Both the position numbers and the translations under genes were made by a program. Below, piece after piece: positions 53,571 to 63,995 of a stretch of 64,000 bases of DNA. The first letter of the stretch is position 1; each line of letters opens with the position of its first letter. Location of the stretch: assembly GCA_025363655.1 (NCBI GenBank), contig JANYDK010000092.1, positions 202,143-266,142 of the forward strand. Direction: 5' to 3'. The notes beneath the pieces are model-generated. The model did no database searches and had not been told where the DNA came from. It saw only the letters and a program-made list of their open reading frames with translations. This stretch comes from Deltaproteobacteria bacterium (GTDB lineage Bacteria > Myxococcota_A > Polyangia > Polyangiales > JADJMO01).

Positions 53571-53790
53571 GGCGATTTCGTTCAGCGGAAGAGGCGGGAT
53601 GAGGCGGCAGGCCCCGCCGAACGGTCATAGCACGAGGGGGCGAGGTCGACCGGAAATTGCATAGTTATACTATTGAATGCCCCGGGCGTCGTGACAGCCA
53701 CACCGAAGATAGACGGACGAGAAGGCCATTTGGTTCCCTCCGCGTCGTGCTGCCGTCCGTCGAGGAAGTGCGGGATATACTTCCGGCCCC

Positions 53791-54369
53791 ATGAACCTGC
53801 GCTTCCGCTCGGTGTCGTTCGTCACCCCTGCCCTCTTCGCGGTCTTCGCGAGCTCCGCGATCTTCGCGACCAGTGCGTGCTCGTCGCCTGGTCGCTGGGG
53901 GCACGCGCGCAGCTACGTGGCGAGCTCCGACGAGAAGTCGCAAATCGAAGGCGCCAAGGACCTGGACGCGCCGATGGCGCAGCTGAAGCCCGAGGATTGG
54001 CGCGGAAAGAAGGTGCGCTTCTTCATGGTCATCGACGAGCGCAAGCCGGCTCCGGGTGGCGCGTCCTACGTCAGCGGACAGCTGCACACGCTCAACGAGA
54101 TCAACAACTGCGAGAACAAGCACGACGACGACACGTGCCGGGTCACGATCAAGCCGACCGGCCACGAAAAGGTGCACGTCGTCATTCGTCTTCAGGCCGC
54201 CGAGGACGACACCGGCGAGCTCCGTGTCGGCACCGGCACGCTCCTTCGCGTCGTCGGCACGCTCAGCGATCAACCCGATCCCGACGACGGCAAGCTCGTC
54301 GTGCAGGGCAGCTGGTACCGGCAGTGGCCGATTGGGTATTACATCAAAGAAGGCGACTACAAGCAGTAG
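53791..54369 (+). CDS. Small secreted lipoprotein, unknown function
   Basis: This 192-residue protein has a signal peptide ending in lipobox-like TSAC30. The mature part is mostly strand-like (RFFMVIDERKPAPGGASYVS, VVIRLQAAEDDTGELRVG) and contains an OB-like alternation, but no family is recognised. In the 220-bp region upstream there is an AT-rich patch at 53661-53676 with TATACT (53666-53671), a good -10 match, though a -35 at correct spacing is not clear. It is convergent with the RND pump gene, 10 bp away. Confidence 0.7.
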   Translation: MNLRFRSVSFVTPALFAVFASSAIFATSACSSPGRWGHARSYVASSDEKSQIEGAKDLDAPMAQLKPEDWRGKKVRFFMVIDERKPAPGGASYVSGQLHTLNEINNCENKHDDDTCRVTIKPTGHEKVHVVIRLQAAEDDTGELRVGTGTLLRVVGTLSDQPDPDDGKLVVQGSWYRQWPIGYYIKEGDYKQ

Positions 54370-54379
54370 CTCGTTCGGC

Positions 54380-57300
54380 TCACTCCTCCGCGGGCGCGGG
54401 AGCCTCGGGCGATTCGAACTTCTCGTCACGCTCGGCGTAGGCGCGTTCGACCTCTTCGCGGCCGTCGTCGAAGTCTTTCTTGCCGAAGATGGCGCGCCAG
54501 ACGCGGCCGAGGAAGACCGAGATGTCGTCGAAGATCGAGTACGCCACCGGCGTCGCGAGGAGCGTGAGGAAGAGCGACAGCGTCTGACCGCCGAGGACGA
54601 CGCCCGACGTCGCCTTGTTGGTGCCAGAGCCCGCGCCGACCGAGATGAAGAGCGGGATCATGCCGGCGACGAAGGCGAGCGTGGTCATCAAAATCGGCCG
54701 CAAGCGATCGCGGTTGGCCTCGAGGATGGCCTCGAGCCGTGGCTTGCCGAGCGAGCGCAGGTGGTTCGTGTGATCGATTTGTAGAATGGCGTTCTTCTTC
54801 ACCACGCCGAAGAGGACGAGGAGACCGAGCATGGAGAAGATGTTGAGCGACTGCTTGAAGACGATCAGCGAAATGAGCGCAAAAGGCAGCGTGAGAGGCA
54901 GCGCCAGGAGGATGGTGATCGGGTGCAGCCACGACTCGAACTGCGCCGCGAGCACCAGGTACATGAAGATGAACGAGAGGCCGAAGGCGATGGCGAAGTT
55001 GAGCGCCGAGCGCTGGAGCTCGCGTGAACGACCCGTGGCCGCGGCGCTGTAGCCGCTCGGGAGCGCGAGTGCCTTGATCTCCTTGTCGAACGCGTCGGTG
55101 ATCGTGCTCTCGCCGACGCCGGGCGCGGCGTTGCAGAAGATGGTCACCTGACGGCGACGATTGAGGCGGTTGATCTGCGAAGGCCCCTCGGCCTTGCCGA
55201 TGCTGACGACGTCGATGATCGGAACCGCGCCGAGCTTGGCGGAAGGGACCGTGAGGAGCGAGAGCCCTTCGACGTCGGTGCGGAAGCGCTCTTCGGCGCG
55301 CTCGTGCACCTCGTACTCCTCGCCCAGCTCTTGGTACGACGAGACCTCGAGGCCGCCGACGAGGAGCCGGAGGGCGGTGGCGACGTCGGCCACTTGCACG
55401 CCGAGATCGGCCGCCTTCGCGCGATCTATTTCGATGGTCATCTCGGGCTTGCCGAGGACCAGCGTGGTGTCGACGTCGACGGCGCCGGGGATCGCGCGCA
55501 GCTTCGCCTCGAGCTTGCGCGAGTAGCTGGTGAGCGTGTCGAGATCGGGGCCGGTGGCGACGTACTGGATGGCGGAGTTGCTGTTGCCGCCGCCGGAGAT
55601 GGCGGCGACGGGCGCGACGGCGATGCGCAGCTCTTTCGGCGCCTTGGGGATGATCTCCTTGCGCACCTTGTCCATCGTCTCGATCTGCGTGAGCGTGCGC
55701 TTCTCGGAGTCGACGAGCTTGACGTAGATGCGCGCGAGGTTGGGCGTGCGCTGGTCGTTGTCGCCGATGGTGACGAGGGTGAACTCGACGCCGGGAATTT
55801 TGCGGATGTTGCGCCCGAGGCGCTCGCCGATGAGATCCATCGACTCGAGGCTGGCACCTTCCGGTGCACGCACGGTCACTTCGAATTGCGACTCGTCGTC
55901 GTCGGGGAGGAAGCTCTTCGGCACCTTCTTCATCAGCGGGACGATGGAGACGAGCGCGCCGACGGAGGCGAGGACGACGATCCAACGGTGTCGCATGACG
56001 AAGCCGAGGATCACCATGTAGAAGCGCTCGACCGGTCGATAGAAGAAGTCGACCATTCGCTCGAGCACCGGCGGCGTCGGCTTCTTGCCGTTCTGCGCGG
56101 CGAGCTTGGCGCGGATCCAACGCGCCGAGAGCATCGGCGTCAGGGTGAAGCTGACGAGGAGCGAGACGCCGATGGCGAAGCTCATCGTCAAGCCGAAGCT
56201 CTTGAGGAAGCGTCCGACGATGCCGCCCATGAAGGCGACGGGGAGGAAGACGGCGACCAGCGAGAGGGTGGTCGCGAGGACGGCGGGGCCGATTTCCTTG
56301 GTCGCAGCGATGGCCGCAGGAAACGGCTTCATCCCTTTTTCGTCGATGAAACGGAAGATGTTCTCGAGGACGACGATGGCGTCGTCGATGACGATGCCGA
56401 CCGCGAGGGCGAGCGCGAGGAGGGTGATGCTGTTGAGCGTGAAGCCCTGCATCCACATGATGCCGAAGGTGGCGATGACCGACGCGGGGATGGCGGTCGC
56501 GGCGATGATCGTGCTGCGGACGTTGCCGAGGAAGATGAGCACCACCAGCGCGGCGAAGACGGCACCGACGACGAGGTGCTCTTTGACCGCGTCGACGCCG
56601 TGCTCGATGACCACCGAGTTGTCGCGGACGACGTCGATTTTGTAGCCGGCCGGGAGCGACTTCTGCACGTCGACGAGGCGCTCGCGGATGGCTTTGACGA
56701 CCGCGACGGTGTTCTCGCCCGACTGCTTGCGGATGGAGAGCACGACCGACGGTTGGCCGTTCTTCTTCGCGGAGGTGTCGGCGTCGGCTTGGCCGTCTTC
56801 GACGCGTCCGACGTCGGCGATGGTGATCGAACGACCGCCGACGTTCTTGAGGACGATCTGCGACATCGCGGTCGGGCTCTCGACGCGTCCCTTGATGCGC
56901 AGCGTGATTTGCGAAGGGCCGGTCTCGATCGAGCCGCCGGGGATTTGCACGTTCTGCGAGGCGAGCGCGCGCTGGACGTCGACCGCGGTGAGCCCTTCGG
57001 CGCGGAGCTTGAGCGGGTCGAGCCAGATGTTGAGCTGCCTCGGTCGACCGCCGAGCAGGAGCACCTGACCGACGCCGGAGATGCTCTCGATCTGCCTTTT
57101 TACCTGCTTGTCGGCGATTTCGGTCGCCTCACGGATGGGACGCTCGGTGACCAGCGAGATGTAGAGAATGGGCGCCGCGTCGGGGTCGAGCTTGGTGACC
57201 GTCGGCTGATCGATGTCGCGTGGGAGCTGCGGGAGAATGCCGTTGATGCGATCGCGGACCTCCTGCGCGGCGACGTCGGCGTCCTTGTCGAGGACGAAGG

Positions 57301-57583
57301 TGATGAAGACCTGCGAGATGCCCTCGGCCGAGGAAGAGCGCAGCTCGTCGATGCCGCTGATGGTGTTGACCGCCTCTTCGACCTTGTCGGAGATCTCGGT
57401 CTCGATCTCTTCCGGAGCGGCGCCGGCGAGGCGCGTCGTCACCGTGATGGTGGGGAAGTCGACCTTGGGGAAGCGATCGACGCCGAGCTTGAAGTAGCCG
57501 GCGACGCCGACGACGCAGAGCGTGAGGATGAGCACCGTCGCCATGACGGGGCGACGAACGGAGAGGGCGGCGAGCCATTGCAT
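54380..57583 (-). CDS. RND efflux transporter, HAE1/AcrB type
   Basis: This 1067-residue inner-membrane pump has 12 spans and two large periplasmic loops. Proton-relay residues are present: the Asp pair in [13 protein letters not shown] and the Lys of [11 protein letters not shown]. The porter-domain motif [14 protein letters not shown] fits the HAE1 clade. It would form a tripartite pump with the adaptor just upstream (15-bp gap with GAGGAAAAAG site). A TolC-type outer-membrane channel is not in this window, so it must be elsewhere. Substrate unknown. Confidence 0.95.
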   Translation of the reverse strand: MQWLAALSVRRPVMATVLILTLCVVGVAGYFKLGVDRFPKVDFPTITVTTRLAGAAPEEIETEISDKVEEAVNTISGIDELRSSSAEGISQVFITFVLDKDADVAAQEVRDRINGILPQLPRDIDQPTVTKLDPDAAPILYISLVTERPIREATEIADKQVKRQIESISGVGQVLLLGGRPRQLNIWLDPLKLRAEGLTAVDVQRALASQNVQIPGGSIETGPSQITLRIKGRVESPTAMSQIVLKNVGGRSITIADVGRVEDGQADADTSAKKNGQPSVVLSIRKQSGENTVAVVKAIRERLVDVQKSLPAGYKIDVVRDNSVVIEHGVDAVKEHLVVGAVFAALVVLIFLGNVRSTIIAATAIPASVIATFGIMWMQGFTLNSITLLALALAVGIVIDDAIVVLENIFRFIDEKGMKPFPAAIAATKEIGPAVLATTLSLVAVFLPVAFMGGIVGRFLKSFGLTMSFAIGVSLLVSFTLTPMLSARWIRAKLAAQNGKKPTPPVLERMVDFFYRPVERFYMVILGFVMRHRWIVVLASVGALVSIVPLMKKVPKSFLPDDDESQFEVTVRAPEGASLESMDLIGERLGRNIRKIPGVEFTLVTIGDNDQRTPNLARIYVKLVDSEKRTLTQIETMDKVRKEIIPKAPKELRIAVAPVAAISGGGNSNSAIQYVATGPDLDTLTSYSRKLEAKLRAIPGAVDVDTTLVLGKPEMTIEIDRAKAADLGVQVADVATALRLLVGGLEVSSYQELGEEYEVHERAEERFRTDVEGLSLLTVPSAKLGAVPIIDVVSIGKAEGPSQINRLNRRRQVTIFCNAAPGVGESTITDAFDKEIKALALPSGYSAAATGRSRELQRSALNFAIAFGLSFIFMYLVLAAQFESWLHPITILLALPLTLPFALISLIVFKQSLNIFSMLGLLVLFGVVKKNAILQIDHTNHLRSLGKPRLEAILEANRDRLRPILMTTLAFVAGMIPLFISVGAGSGTNKATSGVVLGGQTLSLFLTLLATPVAYSIFDDISVFLGRVWRAIFGKKDFDDGREEVERAYAERDEKFESPEAPAPAEE

Positions 57584-57598
57584 GGGCTTTTTCCTCGC

Positions 57599-58693
57599 CT
57601 ATTTCACGATCGCGCCGTCGCGCAGATCGGCGGTGACGGGAGAGACGACGACGTCTCCGGCGGTGATGCCTTCCTCGACGGTGACCTCGTCGTCGCGCTC
57701 GGCGCCGAGCTTGACGATGTGTTCTTCGAGCACGCCGTCGCGGACGACGAACATGTGCGCCAGCGTGCCGTCCATGCGGATGGCGGCCTTCGGCACCGCG
57801 ATCGCCTTCTGATCGCCGAGCGAAATCTTGGCGGTGGCGAACATGCCAGGCCGCAGAGTTTTCTCGGCGTTGGGCACCACCGCCTCGACGAGGAGCGCGC
57901 GCGTCTCCTTCGTCAGCGAGGGACCGATGTAACGAATGCTCCCTTTGAACTGCTGGCCCGGGAGCGCGACGACGTTGAAGTCGACGGCGAGACCCTCCTT
58001 GACCTCGGCGACGGCGGCCTCGGGGACGGTGAGCTCGAGGCGGAGCGGATCGATCGACACCACGCGAACGACCTTCGTCGGCGCGGTCACGTACTCACCG
58101 GCGCTGACGTACCGCTCGGCGATCATCCCCGCGAAGGGCGCCTTGATGTTGGTGTCGCCGATGCCCTTGAGCGCGGTGTTGACGCGCGCCTTGGCGGCCT
58201 TGGCGTTGAGCAGCGTGGTGGTGCACGACGACTTCTGCTTGTCGTAGTCGGCGCCGGTGATGGCCCCGCCGTTGAAGAGCTTGTCCGCGCGATCGCACTC
58301 GTCTTGCGCCTGCTTCGCCTGCGCGTCGGAGGCCTTGGCGAGCGCGTCGGCCTCTTCGGCCTGGAGCGCGACGGTGCGCGGATCGACCTTGACGACGAGC
58401 GCGTCCTTCTCGACGAGCGAGCCGCGCTCGACCTTGGTCTCGAGGATTTTGCCGACCGTGTTCGCCGCCACGTCGGACGACTGGTTGGGCGTGAGCGAGC
58501 CGGTCAGCGCCAAGTAGCGCGGCATCGGCTTCTCTTTGGCGACCACCGTCTTGACGCTGACGACCGGGTCGGGCGGCGCGGTGCTCGCGGTGGAGGGCGG
58601 CGGCTTCTTGCAGCCAGTCGCCAAGATGGGCACCAGCGCCAAAACGGGCCCGAGCCCGAAGAAGAGGACGTGAATCGAGGGCTTTCGTCGCAT
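57599..58693 (-). CDS. RND efflux periplasmic adaptor (MFP) lipoprotein
   Basis: This 364-residue protein has a signal peptide with lipobox ATGC28. The order of domains is typical: barrel-sandwich hybrid (KILETKVERGSLVEKDA), alpha-helical hairpin (about 105-170), then lipoyl half and beta-barrel (IKAPFAGMIAERYVSAGEYV) and membrane-proximal domain. It carries an extra Cys pair within the hairpin (DECDRAD, SSCTTT). It bridges the RND pump encoded next and an unlinked outer-membrane channel. ATG 58693 is fixed by the signal peptide. Confidence 0.94.
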   Translation of the reverse strand: MRRKPSIHVLFFGLGPVLALVPILATGCKKPPPSTASTAPPDPVVSVKTVVAKEKPMPRYLALTGSLTPNQSSDVAANTVGKILETKVERGSLVEKDALVVKVDPRTVALQAEEADALAKASDAQAKQAQDECDRADKLFNGGAITGADYDKQKSSCTTTLLNAKAAKARVNTALKGIGDTNIKAPFAGMIAERYVSAGEYVTAPTKVVRVVSIDPLRLELTVPEAAVAEVKEGLAVDFNVVALPGQQFKGSIRYIGPSLTKETRALLVEAVVPNAEKTLRPGMFATAKISLGDQKAIAVPKAAIRMDGTLAHMFVVRDGVLEEHIVKLGAERDDEVTVEEGITAGDVVVSPVTADLRDGAIVK

Positions 58694-58877
58694 GGAGCTC
58701 CGGGGGTCGGATGCAACCGCGCCCCCCAGAGGCGCACCCGAAGCACGAGTATTTCTCGGGCGGTGTGTCCGATCGAGGGCCGCTCCGCAACCCTTCTCCC
58801 CCCTTTCGTCACCGCGCGCGGGGAAAGCCGTCACCGGCGACTGGAAATACCGGCTCTTGGCGACGATCATCGCGCTC

Positions 58878-60773
58878 GTGTTCCCTGGCATCGTCGTCGC
58901 CGATCGTTTCACCCTGGGAGACCGGCTCGGGGGCGGTGGCGCCGGTGTGGTCTTCGCAGCCCGCGATCGAGACGGCAAATCGATCGTGATCAAGCTCGCG
59001 CGGAACGCTTCCGCCGCCGTCGCCCTCGCGCGCGAGGCGGAGGCTCTTCGCGAGCTGTCCGGCCTCTCGTTGGTGCCCAGCTTGGTCGGGTCTGGCCACG
59101 ATCCGAGCCTCGGGCGCGCTTGGCTGGCGATGGAGCGCGTCGACGGTGACGACCTCGCACACCTCCTCGCCAAGGGGGGCATTTCTGCCCGCGAGGCCTT
59201 CACCCTGTTTGCAAAGCTCGCCGACGCGCTCGCCGCGTTGCACGAACGGTCTTTTTTCCACGGCGATTTGTCGCCGACGAACGTGCGACTTCGCGACGAA
59301 GGCGTCGTCCTCCTCGACCTCGGCAACGCACGCCGTGCGAGCGAGGAGCAGGGCACGACCGAGGCGACGCCGAGATATGCAGCGCCGGAGCGGGCGAGCG
59401 GGCGCAACGACGCAGGGACGGATTTGTACGCGCTCGGGAAGATGCTCGCGGAAGCCTTGGGCGCCGACGTACCGTCACTCGATCCCGCGCTTCGTCCAAG
59501 CGACGCCCGCGAGGTCGCGCGTTCGCTGCGTGAGCTGGCGATCACGGCGAGTGACGCAGCCCGAAGGCGCGTCGTGCACCTCGGCTACGACGAAGTGCGA
59601 TGGGGTGGCCTCATCGCGATCGACGCAGGAATCACCGATAGAATCGCGACGATGATGGGAGCCGACGTGCGGCTCGTACGACCGGGCACGCCGAGCCTCT
59701 TCGTCGTTGGCACCAAGGTGGCGAGTGGGCGCGTCGTCGGCGCGCTCGATGCCGCCGTGTCGGCCATGCGATCGATCGCACCGGCGGCGCACATCGGCGT
59801 CGCGCTGGGGCACTTCGACGTCCTCGACGTGCCGGTCGACGACGTGATCACCCAGGCATTGGACGCGCATTCGCGCGCGCCGGCCGGAGAGACGCTGGGG
59901 CTCGACGAATTCGCACGAGCGCTCCACGCATCGGCCGAATCGGCGCCGAGCGATGGCGTGATCCTGCCGCGTGAGTTGGCTTCCCTGACGATGTCGCTCG
60001 AGCTGGAGGAAGACGAGCCGTGTCGCGTGACGCTCGTCGTCGGTGACGGCGGCATCGGAAAATCGAGGCTCCTGGCGATGACGGCGGCAGCGGCGCGGGC
60101 GCGGGGTTCTGTTCGCTTCGTCCGCTTCGACGACCTCCCGAGCCCTGCATCGACGGAGGCGCGAGTCCTCGTGGTCGACGATCTGGATCGCGCCGCGGTG
60201 GCCGACCTTCGTGCGTTTGCCGCCTCGCTCGCGACGTTGCGGGGAATCGTCGTGCTCGCGGCGGCGAGGGACGTCCGCGGACTACGCGACGCGGGTCTGA
60301 CGATCGATCACGAGGTGCGTCTGGGCGAGTGGAACGATGCGCGCATCGAAGAGCTCGCGCGCTCCATGGGGTTTCCCGACAGCGGCTTGGCCGCCCTCCC
60401 CGCCGGTGGCAACCCGCGGCGATTGCTGGCGATGATGCGAGGGCCGGACGACAATCGGCTCCTCGGGCTCGCGGCCCACGATGCCCTCGATGCGCTCGAT
60501 CCGGAGCTGCGGCGTCGCGCGCGTCATGCCGCGCTCCTGACCTCACCTTTCTCACTGCCTGCGATCGTCGAGGCCACCGGCGAAGAGACGGCGCGCATCG
60601 CCGCCGACCTCGAAGCCCTCGTCGACGCGGACATTCTCCTGCGTTCTCGCGACGAGGACGAGGCATCGATCAGCTATGCATTTCGGGTCTCGACGGTTCG
60701 CGACGCGGCGGCGTCATCGTCGACTGCGCGGGAGCGCGCGCTTCTATCTCCTCCAGCTTCGGGACGTGGGTGA
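58878..60773 (+). CDS. Ser/Thr kinase with P-loop ATPase domain, likely C-terminally short
   Basis: The start is uncertain; I use GTG 58878, just before the kinase-typical VVADRFTLGDRLGGGGAG, giving 631 residues. The kinase lobe keeps ATP lysine Lys39, but the HRD motif is HGD (128-130) and DFG is DLG (147-149), which may lower or alter activity. A middle domain (about 235-330) resembles a degenerate regulatory module. Walker A GDGGIGKS (389-396) and Walker B VLVVDDLD follow, as in PknK/AAA-type kinases. The frame ends at STVRDAAASS, where such proteins normally continue into TPR repeats, and its last 104 bases overlap the opposite gene. Truncation is plausible. Confidence 0.78.
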   Translation: MFPGIVVADRFTLGDRLGGGGAGVVFAARDRDGKSIVIKLARNASAAVALAREAEALRELSGLSLVPSLVGSGHDPSLGRAWLAMERVDGDDLAHLLAKGGISAREAFTLFAKLADALAALHERSFFHGDLSPTNVRLRDEGVVLLDLGNARRASEEQGTTEATPRYAAPERASGRNDAGTDLYALGKMLAEALGADVPSLDPALRPSDAREVARSLRELAITASDAARRRVVHLGYDEVRWGGLIAIDAGITDRIATMMGADVRLVRPGTPSLFVVGTKVASGRVVGALDAAVSAMRSIAPAAHIGVALGHFDVLDVPVDDVITQALDAHSRAPAGETLGLDEFARALHASAESAPSDGVILPRELASLTMSLELEEDEPCRVTLVVGDGGIGKSRLLAMTAAAARARGSVRFVRFDDLPSPASTEARVLVVDDLDRAAVADLRAFAASLATLRGIVVLAAARDVRGLRDAGLTIDHEVRLGEWNDARIEELARSMGFPDSGLAALPAGGNPRRLLAMMRGPDDNRLLGLAAHDALDALDPELRRRARHAALLTSPFSLPAIVEATGEETARIAADLEALVDADILLRSRDEDEASISYAFRVSTVRDAAASSSTARERALLSPPASGRG

Positions 60774-62010
60774 TGAGGCGCGCGCCGCGGCGGTACGTGA
60801 AGTAGCTCCACGCCCAGTTGAAGAGGACGACGAAGCGGTTGCGGAAACCGATCAGGTACCAGATGTGCACGAGGAGCCAGGCCATCCAGGCGAGGAAGCC
60901 AGAGAGGCGAAGACCCTTGGCCATGGCGATGGCGCGAGAGCGGCCGATGGTGGCCATCGTGCCCTTGTCGATGTAGTGGAATTTCAATGCGGTTTTGCCG
61001 CGCATTTTGCGGACGATCGACTCGGCGACGCAGCGCGCTTGTTGCATCGCCACCGGGCTCACGCCGGGGAGCGGCTTGCCGTCTTCGCCGAGGAAGCAGG
61101 CCATGTCGCCGATGGCGTAGACGTCGGGGAATCCAGGAAGAGAGAGATCGGGCTCGACGATCACCCGGCCGGACTTGTCGAACGGAACACCGAGGGAAGC
61201 AGCGAGCGACGTCGCGCGGACGCCCGCGCCCCAGACGATGTTTTCGGCGGCGAGCGGCTCGGCCTCGCCTTGGATGTGGACGCCCGCTTCGTCGATGCCG
61301 GCGACGCGCGTCTTCGTCCGCACTTCGACCCCGAGCTCGTTCAGCTGCTCGACTGCGCGCTGGGAGAGCGACGGCGGAAACGCCGGCAAAATGCGCTCGC
61401 CCGCCTCGATGAGGAGGACCGTGGTGTTGCGCAGATCGATGGAGCGAAAGTCCTTCGCGAGGACGTTGCGCGCGAGCTCGGCGACGGCACCCGCGAGCTC
61501 GACGCCGGTGGGCCCGCCGCCGATGACGATGAACGTCAGGAGCCGCCGCATCAGCTTCGTGTCGTCTTCGCGCTGGGCACGCTCGGCGCGCTCGAAGGCG
61601 AGGAGCACGCGCTCGCGAATCTCGATGGCGTCGGACAGGCTCTTCAACCCGGGAGCAAATTTCGCCCACGCGTCGTGACCGAAGTAGCTCGTCTCGGCGC
61701 CGGTCGCGAGGATCAGCTCGTCGTAGTCGACCTCGCCATCGGCGAGCACGACACGCTGGTTTTTCAGGTCGATCGAGGTGACGTCGCCGAGGAGGACCTC
61801 GACGTTCTCTTGCGCGCCGAGGATGCCCCGGATGGGCGAGGCGATCTCTGCCGGCGAGAGCCCAGCCATCGCCACTTGGTAGAGGAGCGGCTGAAAGAGA
61901 TGGTGGTTGCTGCGATCGACCAGCGTGATGCGCACATCGGCGTTGCGCAGTGACTGCGCGGCCGTGAGCCCGCCGAAACCTCCCCCGACGATGACGACGT
62001 GCTCGGTCAT
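60670..62010 (-). CDS. ndh: Type II NADH:quinone oxidoreductase
   Basis: This 446-residue flavoprotein transfers electrons from NADH to quinone without proton pumping. It has FAD-binding GGGFGGLTAAQSL at the N-terminus, NAD-binding GGGPTGVELAG near 166 and the FAD-contact motif YAIGDMACF near 305. A C-terminal amphipathic or membrane-associated segment (SGFLAWMAWLLVHIWYLIGF) anchors it. It could feed the quinone pool used with cbb3 oxidase. Its 3' end overlaps the convergent kinase gene by 104 bases. Confidence 0.95.
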   Translation of the reverse strand: MTEHVVIVGGGFGGLTAAQSLRNADVRITLVDRSNHHLFQPLLYQVAMAGLSPAEIASPIRGILGAQENVEVLLGDVTSIDLKNQRVVLADGEVDYDELILATGAETSYFGHDAWAKFAPGLKSLSDAIEIRERVLLAFERAERAQREDDTKLMRRLLTFIVIGGGPTGVELAGAVAELARNVLAKDFRSIDLRNTTVLLIEAGERILPAFPPSLSQRAVEQLNELGVEVRTKTRVAGIDEAGVHIQGEAEPLAAENIVWGAGVRATSLAASLGVPFDKSGRVIVEPDLSLPGFPDVYAIGDMACFLGEDGKPLPGVSPVAMQQARCVAESIVRKMRGKTALKFHYIDKGTMATIGRSRAIAMAKGLRLSGFLAWMAWLLVHIWYLIGFRNRFVVLFNWAWSYFTYRRGARLITHVPKLEEIEARAPAQSTMTPPRREPSRPEMHS

Positions 62011-62076
62011 GGCAGTGGATGCATAGGGGAGCGGGGGCGGAAGGCAAGGGCCGATCGCGTGCTACGTTGACGAGGC

Positions 62077-62787
62077 ATGGTTGCCTTCGTCCCCTGCACC
62101 GCGTGTCGACGGCACGTGCGACCTCGCGAAGACGCATGTCCCTTCTGCGGCGTGACGATGCCGGCCGTCGTGCGCATCCCGATGCCGGGGCCGCCGACGA
62201 TGTCGAGAGCTGCGCGCATCGCCTGGAAAGTGGTGTTCGGCGCCAGTCTGCCGACGGTCGCTATCGCCTGCGGAACGGCGACGCCGCGTCCCGACATCAT
62301 CGCCACCAAAGAAGTGAAAGACATGGACGCCGGCGCTCCGCCGTCTCCGAGCGCTGCTCCCAGTGCGAGCGCATCCGCGAGCGTGCCGCCGTACCCCAAG
62401 GCGATCGCCATCTACGGCATGACGACGGTGATGATCCTCGATCGCGTCGTCTTCGCGGCGGGCTCGGCGACGATCCCCAAGACCTCCGAGCCGATCCTCG
62501 ACGCCATCGCCGCGATCACGAAAGATCACCCGACGTGGTGGTTCGCCATCGAGTCGCGCGCCGACAAGAGCGAGGCGAAGGACGCCGCCGCGGTGCTGGC
62601 GCTCGCGAAAAAGCGTGGTGACGCCATCGCCGCGTATCTCACCGCGCACGGCGGCAACGGGCCGCATCTGCGCGTGCGCCCGAACCCGACCAAGCCGCCG
62701 CCGCCCTCGGCCGACCCGAAGGGCGGCAATCGCTCGACGACCTTCGGCATCGAGAACGAGACGGGCGGCCAGGTCGACGACCCTTGA
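62077..62787 (+). CDS. Zinc-ribbon protein with OmpA-like C-terminal domain
   Basis: This 236-residue protein has an N-terminal zinc ribbon (CTACRRH, CPFCG), a hydrophobic segment (RIAWKVVFGASLPTVAIACG) and a Ser/Ala/Pro linker. A C-terminal region then has an OmpA-like beta-alpha-beta layout (VVFAAGSATIPKTSEPILD, ESRADKSEA). The peptidoglycan-binding Asp/Arg signature is not fully conserved. The mix of a cytoplasmic-type ribbon and an exported domain suggests a one-span inner-membrane protein. Its stop overlaps the TTG start of the next gene. Confidence 0.75.
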   Translation: MVAFVPCTACRRHVRPREDACPFCGVTMPAVVRIPMPGPPTMSRAARIAWKVVFGASLPTVAIACGTATPRPDIIATKEVKDMDAGAPPSPSAAPSASASASVPPYPKAIAIYGMTTVMILDRVVFAAGSATIPKTSEPILDAIAAITKDHPTWWFAIESRADKSEAKDAAAVLALAKKRGDAIAAYLTAHGGNGPHLRVRPNPTKPPPPSADPKGGNRSTTFGIENETGGQVDDP

Positions 62788-63995
62788 AGCGGTTGCCGGT
62801 GGCGGTACCCGAGGCGCGGCGCCGCTTGCCGCTCGCCGACATGGGTAGGCCAATCGACCGTGAATCGCGGCCGATTTACGCGGTGTGGGAGCTGACGCTG
62901 CGCTGCGATCTCTCGTGTCGTCATTGCGGCTCGCGCGCCGGCAAGGCGAGGCACGACGAGCTGTCGACCGAAGAGGCACTGGCGATGGTCGAGCATCTCG
63001 CCGCGCTCGGGGTTCGCGAGGTCACGCTGATCGGCGGCGAGGCTTACTTGCGCGACGATTGGCTCGACGTGGTGCGCGCGATTCATACGCACGGAATGAC
63101 GCCGACGATGACCACCGGCGGTCGGGGCATCGACGAGACGAAGGCGCGCGCGGCCGCCGAGGCTGGATTGCAAGCGGTCTCCGTCAGTCTCGATGGCCTC
63201 GAGGCGACCCACGACGCCGTCCGCGGTTTGCAAGGCTCGTTCGCGGCGGCGACGGCGACGCTGCGTCACTTTCATGCAGCGAAGGTCCCGGTCTCGGTCA
63301 ACACGCAGGTGCATCGCGCGTGTGCGCCGGAGATCCCTGCCCTCCTCGACGTGCTCCTCGCGCACGAGGCCTACAGTTGGCAAGTCGCGCTGACGGTGCC
63401 GATGGGACGCGCGGCCGACGAGCCGTCGATCATGCTCCAGCCCTTCGAGCTCGATGCGTTTTATCCGGTGCTCGCCGCCGAAGTGCTCCGCGCGCGCAGC
63501 CGCGGCGTCCGCGTCTTGCGCGGCAACAACGTCGGATATTTCGGCCCTTTCGAAGAGATTTTCCAAGCCGACCAGCCGACCGATTTCGCCTGCGGCTGCG
63601 GCGCCGGACGACAGGTGATCGGCATCGAGGCCGACGGGACCATCAAGGGCTGTCCTTCGCTCTCGACCGCGCGTTGGTCGGGGGGAACCGTGCGCGAGGC
63701 GCCGCTCGTCGAGCTCTGGGAGCGTGCGGCCGAGCTCCGTGTGCTTCGCGAGCCACGTGCGAGCACGCTGCATGGCTACTGCTCCACCTGCTACTACGGC
63801 CCCGAGTGCGGCGGCGGCTGCACGTGGATGGCCGACGCGCTCTTCGGCAAGCCGGGCGACAACCCCTATTGCCATCATCGCGTGCTCGAGCTGAAGAGCC
63901 GCGGCCTTCGCGAACGCGTCCGACGCATCGAAGCTCCTCCAGGCGTGCCCTTCGATCACGGGCGATTCGAGCTGGTGGTCGAGCCCTGGGTGTGA
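62784..63995 (+). CDS. Second radical SAM/SPASM enzyme
   Basis: This 403-residue protein has the radical SAM cluster Cys41-x3-Cys45-x2-Cys48 (CDLSCRHC), the GGE motif (IGGEAYLRDD) and a C-terminal SPASM domain (GCGAG, GCPSL, CSTCYYGPECGGGC, YCHHRV). TTG 62784 overlaps the upstream stop as TTGA; ATG 62841 is the alternative and removes 19 residues. SPASM enzymes usually modify peptides or small proteins. No obvious precursor is upstream, and the region beyond its stop is cut by the window end. It is only distantly like the enzyme at 43118. Confidence 0.88.
   Translation: MKRLPVAVPEARRRLPLADMGRPIDRESRPIYAVWELTLRCDLSCRHCGSRAGKARHDELSTEEALAMVEHLAALGVREVTLIGGEAYLRDDWLDVVRAIHTHGMTPTMTTGGRGIDETKARAAAEAGLQAVSVSLDGLEATHDAVRGLQGSFAAATATLRHFHAAKVPVSVNTQVHRACAPEIPALLDVLLAHEAYSWQVALTVPMGRAADEPSIMLQPFELDAFYPVLAAEVLRARSRGVRVLRGNNVGYFGPFEEIFQADQPTDFACGCGAGRQVIGIEADGTIKGCPSLSTARWSGGTVREAPLVELWERAAELRVLREPRASTLHGYCSTCYYGPECGGGCTWMADALFGKPGDNPYCHHRVLELKSRGLRERVRRIEAPPGVPFDHGRFELVVEPWV

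Noticed and set aside
53661..53676. AT-rich patch as a full sigma-70 promoter
   Set aside because: TATACT is a good -10, but no -35 with 16-18 bp spacing was found on either strand, so I only mention it with the lipoprotein gene.
55304..59149. A 1281-codon open frame on the plus strand antisense to the RND pump and its adaptor
   Set aside because: It is rich in Arg, Asp, Glu and His in the pattern produced by reading GC-rich codons backwards. The opposite strand encodes clear RND and MFP proteins with all motifs.
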